Positions 60,611 through 64,000 of a stretch of 64,000 nucleotides of DNA are shown piece after piece (positions within the stretch are counted from its first letter, which is position 1; every line of letters begins with the position of its first letter). A program made the translations under genes and the position numbers. The stretch covers positions 1,054,001-1,118,000 of the forward strand of contig NZ_JABXJG010000002.1 of the NCBI RefSeq assembly GCF_013375535.1, written 5' to 3'. The notes beneath the pieces were generated by a model, which was given only the letters and a program-made list of their open reading frames with translations, was not told the DNA's origin and ran no database searches. This DNA is from Sphingobium sp. 15-1. GTDB taxonomy: Bacteria > Pseudomonadota > Alphaproteobacteria > Sphingomonadales > Sphingomonadaceae.

Positions 60611-62187
60611 CAGAACACCGCGTAGAGGACGCAAAGCACCAGAATCACCGCGATCGCTCCTGCATTGAACCCGGTTGAGGTGGCATAGCGCACGTCCCCG
60701 GTCGCTATGCTGTCCTTGTCGCGCCGCGCCGGGGTGGCGAGGGAGACGGCGACCGCCAGCGCCAGCGCCGCGAGGAAGACCAGGCCCATGCGGTCGAGGA
60801 AGGGGACCTCCGGCGCCCAGAGCTTGAAGCCCCAGGACAGCGCCACCGATGCCACCGCCGCCGTGATCGCGCCCGGCTCATTGGCGCGCCGCCAGAACAG
60901 GCCGAGCAGGAAGATCACGGTGATGCCCGGCGTGAAGAAGCCCGTGAACTCCTGGATGAACTGGAATGCCTGCTCGCTGGAGCCGACCAGCGGCCGCGCC
61001 GTGAGGATGGCGATGACGATCGCGATCGCGGCGGCGACGCGGCCCACCAGCACCAGATGGCGTTCCCGCCTTTCGCCGGGTTCCTCCATCCTGCGGAACT
61101 TGGCCCAGACGTCGAGCGTGAAAATGGTGGCGATCGAGTTGATCTTCGAGGCGGTGGACGCGATGATCGCCGCCACCAGCGCCGCGAAGACGAGGCCCAG
61201 CAGGCCCGGCGGCAGCAGCCGCATCATCGTCGGATAGGCTTCGTCCGGCTTGGCGAGGTCGGGCGCCAGGACGACGGCGGCGATGCCCGGCAGCACGATG
61301 ATGATCGGCATGATGAGCTTCAGGAAGGCCGCGAACAGCATGCCGCGCTGCGCCTCGTCCACTGACTTCGCCGCTAGGGCGCGCTGGATGATATATTGGT
61401 TGAAGCCCCAATAGCTGAGGTTCGCGATCCACATGCCGCCGACCAGCACCGAAAGGCCGGGCAGGTCCATATAATGCGGGTCGCCTTTCTGGAGGATCAT
61501 GTGGAAATGGTCGGGCGCGCGTTCGACCAGGCGCGAGAAACCGGCGACGACGCCTGCGCCCCCGCCGATCTCGCCCAGCGTCAGCACGGCGATGATGAGC
61601 CCGCCCAGAACCAGCAGCGTCACCTGCACGATGTCGGTCAGCGCCACCGCCTTCAGCCCGCCGCGAAGCTGATAGAGCAAGGCGAAGACGCCGAGCGCGA
61701 CCAGAGCCACGTCCTGGTTCACGCCCGCCACCTTCATCACCGCGACCGATCCGAGCCAGATGATGCTGGTCAGGTTCACGAAGATGTAGAGGACCAGCCA
61801 GAATATCGCCATCAGCGTGCGGATGCCGTTGCCGTAGCGCCGCTCCAGGAACTGCGGCATGGTGTAAATCTCGTTGCGCAGGAAGATCGGCAGGAAGAAT
61901 TTGCCGACGATCAGCAGCGTTGCCGCCGCCATCCATTCATAGGAAGCGATGGCGAGGCCGATCGCATAGCCCGAACCGGACATGCCGACGATCTGCTCCG
62001 CCGAGATGTTCGCCGCGATCAGCGAGGCGCCGATGGCCCACCAGGGCAGGTTCTTCGACGCCAGGAAATAGTCGGTCGAGTTTTTCGGCCCGGCCCCCGC
62101 CTTGTCGCGGCTGACCCATTGCGCGAGGCCGAATATGCCGATCGCGTAGATCACGACCACGCTGATGTCGATCGTCGCCAGTCCCAT
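60607..62187 (-). CDS. Sodium/solute symporter (SSS family), SGLT-type sugar transporter
   Basis: From ATG 62187 (MGLATIDISVVVIYAIG, after TTGGGGAG) the 526-residue protein has about 14 membrane helices. Family marks are DYFLASKNLPWWAIGASLIAANISAEQIVGMSGSGYA, SYEWMAAATLL, LRGGLKAVALTDIVQ and ALVAAIIASTASKINSIATIFTLDVW. vSGLT-like proteins bring in galactose or glucose with sodium. It is first in a four-gene transport/catabolism operon (symporter, dgoK, dgoA, GH43). Confidence 0.95.
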   Translation of the reverse strand: MGLATIDISVVVIYAIGIFGLAQWVSRDKAGAGPKNSTDYFLASKNLPWWAIGASLIAANISAEQIVGMSGSGYAIGLAIASYEWMAAATLLIVGKFFLPIFLRNEIYTMPQFLERRYGNGIRTLMAIFWLVLYIFVNLTSIIWLGSVAVMKVAGVNQDVALVALGVFALLYQLRGGLKAVALTDIVQVTLLVLGGLIIAVLTLGEIGGGAGVVAGFSRLVERAPDHFHMILQKGDPHYMDLPGLSVLVGGMWIANLSYWGFNQYIIQRALAAKSVDEAQRGMLFAAFLKLIMPIIIVLPGIAAVVLAPDLAKPDEAYPTMMRLLPPGLLGLVFAALVAAIIASTASKINSIATIFTLDVWAKFRRMEEPGERRERHLVLVGRVAAAIAIVIAILTARPLVGSSEQAFQFIQEFTGFFTPGITVIFLLGLFWRRANEPGAITAAVASVALSWGFKLWAPEVPFLDRMGLVFLAALALAVAVSLATPARRDKDSIATGDVRYATSTGFNAGAIAVILVLCVLYAVFW

Positions 62188-62357
62188 CTCAACTCCCCAA
62201 TCTTCCGACGTCAGTGGAACATGCCAGCCACTTGGCCCGAATCGCAATCCGGGTCCGCCGATCCTGTCTTCATAAAACGCATATTTATAATATCAATCTT
62301 GACAATGCACCTTCGCAGCGGTCTATCTCCCGCCGAACAATTTATGGGAGACGGAAA
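62188..62357. promoter_or_regulatory. Divergent promoter region with AT-rich operator candidate
   Basis: GCATATTTATAATATCAATCTTGACA at 62278-62303 combines an AT-rich block with a TTGACA -35 element for the plus-strand gene. Within it TTATAATATCAA (62285-62296) matches 10 of 12 positions of the repeat TTATCATATGAA found before the FadR-type gene at 63490 and 63507, so one regulator may control both. Confidence 0.45.
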
Positions 62358-63425
62358 TTGGCTCGGGGCAAATCGCTTCTCGCGTTCGCTGCGGCATCGG
62401 CCGCCATCACGCTTTCGCTGGTGCAGGTTCCCGCCGCGGCGCAGTCGCAACCGGCGCGCGCCGAAGTCGTGCCCGGCGCGCCGGAGACGCCCTATGTCGA
62501 TCCGGACAAGGCCTATCTCTTCGCCCACATGACCAAGGAGCGCTATGGCGTGCTCTATTATTCGGTCAGCCGCGACGGGCTGCACTGGCAGCAGATCAAC
62601 GGCGGCAGGCCGGTGTCGGAGGATTATCACGGCCACGCGTCGATCGCGCGCGGGGGCGACGGGCGCTATTATCTGGTCGGCAACAAGAGCGACGAAGACC
62701 CCTATATCCGATTCTGGGTCTCCGACGATCTCGTTGGCTGGAAACCCTATGGCACCTACCGCCCCGACCTGTCGAACATCCCCGGCCTGCCGCACGCCAT
62801 GCAGCGGATCGGCGCGCCCAAGCTGTTCTTCGACAAGCCGTCGGGCCAGTTCCTGCTGAGCTGGCACACCGCCACCGTCCCCGGCGTTCCCGAAGACCCG
62901 GAGCGCTATTGGGCCAGCCAGCGCACGCTCTATGTCCTCTCGCCCGATCTCAAGCGCTTCGCGAAGCCGCCGCGCCGGCTGTTCGACTGGGACATGGCGA
63001 CGATCGACACCTTCATCCGGCCAGAGGCGGACGGCAGTGCCTATTGCGCGATCGTGAAGGATGAGCGCTATCCCAGCTACAATTGGACCACCGGCAAGAC
63101 GGTGCGCATTTCCTGCGCCAAGGATCTGCTCGGCCCCTATCCGCTGCCGGGACCGCCGGTCAGCCCCAATTTCCGCGAGGCGCCGACCGTGATCCGCGCG
63201 CCGAACGGCGAGGATTGGCTGATGTACTATGAACAATATGCGGGGACGAGCTATGGCTTGTCCAAGGCGCCGCGCCTGACGGGGCCGTGGTTCCAGGTTT
63301 CGGGCAATTCGGGCGTGCCGGAATGGAATCGCTTCGAGATGCCGGCCGGGCTGCGCCACGGCTCCATGGTCGAGATCAGCAAGGCGCAATATGACGCGCT
63401 GGTGAAGGCGTTTCCGAACAAGTGA
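62358..63425 (+). CDS. Secreted GH43/GH32-like five-bladed propeller protein
   Basis: With a TTG start at 62358 (LARGKSLLAFAAASAAITLSLVQVPAAAQS, after GGGAGACGG) the 355-residue protein has a signal peptide and a beta-propeller fold like glycosidase families 43/32/117: YVDPDKAYLFAHMTKERYGVLYYSVSRDG, RIGAPKLFFDKPSGQFLLSWHT, FREAPTVIRAPNGEDWLMYYEQYAG. REAPTVIR carries a Glu where GH43 enzymes have the acid. Substrate unknown. It is divergent from the symporter operon. Confidence 0.85.
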   Translation: MARGKSLLAFAAASAAITLSLVQVPAAAQSQPARAEVVPGAPETPYVDPDKAYLFAHMTKERYGVLYYSVSRDGLHWQQINGGRPVSEDYHGHASIARGGDGRYYLVGNKSDEDPYIRFWVSDDLVGWKPYGTYRPDLSNIPGLPHAMQRIGAPKLFFDKPSGQFLLSWHTATVPGVPEDPERYWASQRTLYVLSPDLKRFAKPPRRLFDWDMATIDTFIRPEADGSAYCAIVKDERYPSYNWTTGKTVRISCAKDLLGPYPLPGPPVSPNFREAPTVIRAPNGEDWLMYYEQYAGTSYGLSKAPRLTGPWFQVSGNSGVPEWNRFEMPAGLRHGSMVEISKAQYDALVKAFPNK

Positions 63426-63489
63426 GAAGTGACGGCCGACGGACGCGAAAGGCTTGACGCAGCCTCTGGTCACGGCAAGCCTGTCCGAA

Positions 63490-63518
63490 TTATCATATGA
63501 ATCGACTTATCATATGAA
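63490..63518. promoter_or_regulatory. Direct repeats TTATCATATGAA (two copies)
   Basis: TTATCATATGAA occurs at 63490-63501 and 63507-63518; each contains the palindrome TCATATGA. They lie 71-99 bases before the TTG start of the FadR-type gene and are good candidates for its own operator. Confidence 0.6.
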
Positions 63519-63588
63519 AGAACCTTGTCTGCGCCGGAGCGGGCATTACCATAGGTTGCCGGAAAACGGAGCGGATAAGGACAGCATC

Positions 63589-64000
63589 TTGACAGGGGCA
63601 TCTCATCTCATCGTCGACGAACCGGCGGCGCAGCTTGGCCGCAATCTGACCTACGGTCTGCTCGACAGCATCGGCCGCGCCATCGTCACCGGCCGGTTCG
63701 ACAATGTCGTCTTCCCCACCGAGGCGGAGCTTGCCAAGCAGCATGGCGTCAGCCGCTCCGTCACGCGGGAAGCGGTCAAGATGCTCACCGCCAAGGGCCT
63801 GTTGAGCGCCCGCCCGCGACAGGGCACGACGGTGCAGCCGACCTCCTCCTGGAATTTGTTCGACACCGACGTGCTGCGCTGGATGCTGGAACGCCAGCTT
63901 TCGGTGGACCTGCTGCGCCAGTTCAACGAGCTGCGCGTGGCGGTCGAGCCGGAGGCCGCAGCCCTCGCCGCGCGTGTGGCGGGAGAGGAAGACATCAAAC
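63589..64000 (+). CDS. FadR/GntR-family regulator, N-terminal part (runs off the window)
   Basis: 137 codons are visible. The GntR winged helix is clear: LLDSIGRAIVTGRFDNVVFPTEAELAKQHGVSRSVTREAVKMLTAKGLLSARPRQGTTVQPTSSWNLFDTDVLRWML, the typical FadR-subfamily pattern, followed by the start of an FCD domain (RVAVEPEAAALAARVAG). The start is TTG at 63589 (after AAGGAC); an in-frame ATG at 63514 would lie within the operator repeats and is less likely. It probably represses the sugar genes until a sugar-acid intermediate binds. Confidence 0.85.
   Translation, partial: MTGASHLIVDEPAAQLGRNLTYGLLDSIGRAIVTGRFDNVVFPTEAELAKQHGVSRSVTREAVKMLTAKGLLSARPRQGTTVQPTSSWNLFDTDVLRWMLERQLSVDLLRQFNELRVAVEPEAAALAARVAGEEDIK

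Overview
The window looks like high-GC DNA from a sphingomonad-type alphaproteobacterium (Sphingobium/Novosphingobium/Sphingomonas relatives). This is inferred from a MucR/Ros regulator, large TonB-dependent receptors, PntA split into two subunits, FadR/GntR-controlled sugar loci and a CCCGGG-type intergenic palindrome. No rRNA, tRNA or CRISPR array was seen. Replicon type cannot be decided; an orphan ParB-family gene leaves a secondary replicon possible.

Layout. 1-1.76 kb: start of an IS110-type transposase, then an IS256-type element. 1.76-2.93 kb: no gene recognised. 2.9-4.9 kb: a MucR-like regulator with an Ala/Lys/Pro-rich tail, and HU. 5.2-11 kb: a surface locus of TpsB-type transporter, 2-oxoglutarate/Fe(II) prolyl-hydroxylase-like enzyme, collagen-like lipoprotein and autotransporter barrel, followed by orphan ParB. 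12.1-14.7 kb: cysE-sorA-sorB, linking sulfite oxidation with cysteine synthesis. 15-18.9 kb: glcDEF glycolate oxidase. 19.1 kb: an unrecognised winged-helix-like protein between strong palindromes.

20-45.6 kb is a large acyl-CoA catabolic island. It holds a TetR gene, two parallel acyl-CoA dehydrogenase pairs, an F420 module (FbiC, F420:NADP reductase, luciferase-like oxidoreductase), an amidohydrolase, two nearly identical enoyl-CoA hydratases in inverted orientation around an SDR/TonB-receptor/LysR module, an acyl-CoA ligase, an MDR reductase, thiolase, a fifth acyl-CoA dehydrogenase, a second TetR, two more SDRs and an ACAD10/11-like kinase. I infer uptake by the TonB receptor, CoA activation, paired dehydrogenation, hydration and thiolysis of a bulky (cyclic or terpenoid/steroid-like) carboxylate. 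An F420-dependent reduction may be one step. The substrate is not determined by the sequence.

45.8-48.6 kb: proton-translocating transhydrogenase pntA1-pntA2-pntB. 48.8-64 kb: a carbohydrate locus with GntR, a truncated TonB receptor fused head-to-head to an IlvD-type sugar-acid dehydratase, SMP-30 lactonase, mutarotase, a clan GH-A hydrolase, an SGNH esterase, GH43 lipoprotein, dgoA aldolase, dgoK kinase, an SSS symporter, a secreted propeller protein and a partial FadR-type regulator. Dehydratase, kinase and aldolase give the De Ley-Doudoroff route for galactose; no galactose dehydrogenase lies in the window.
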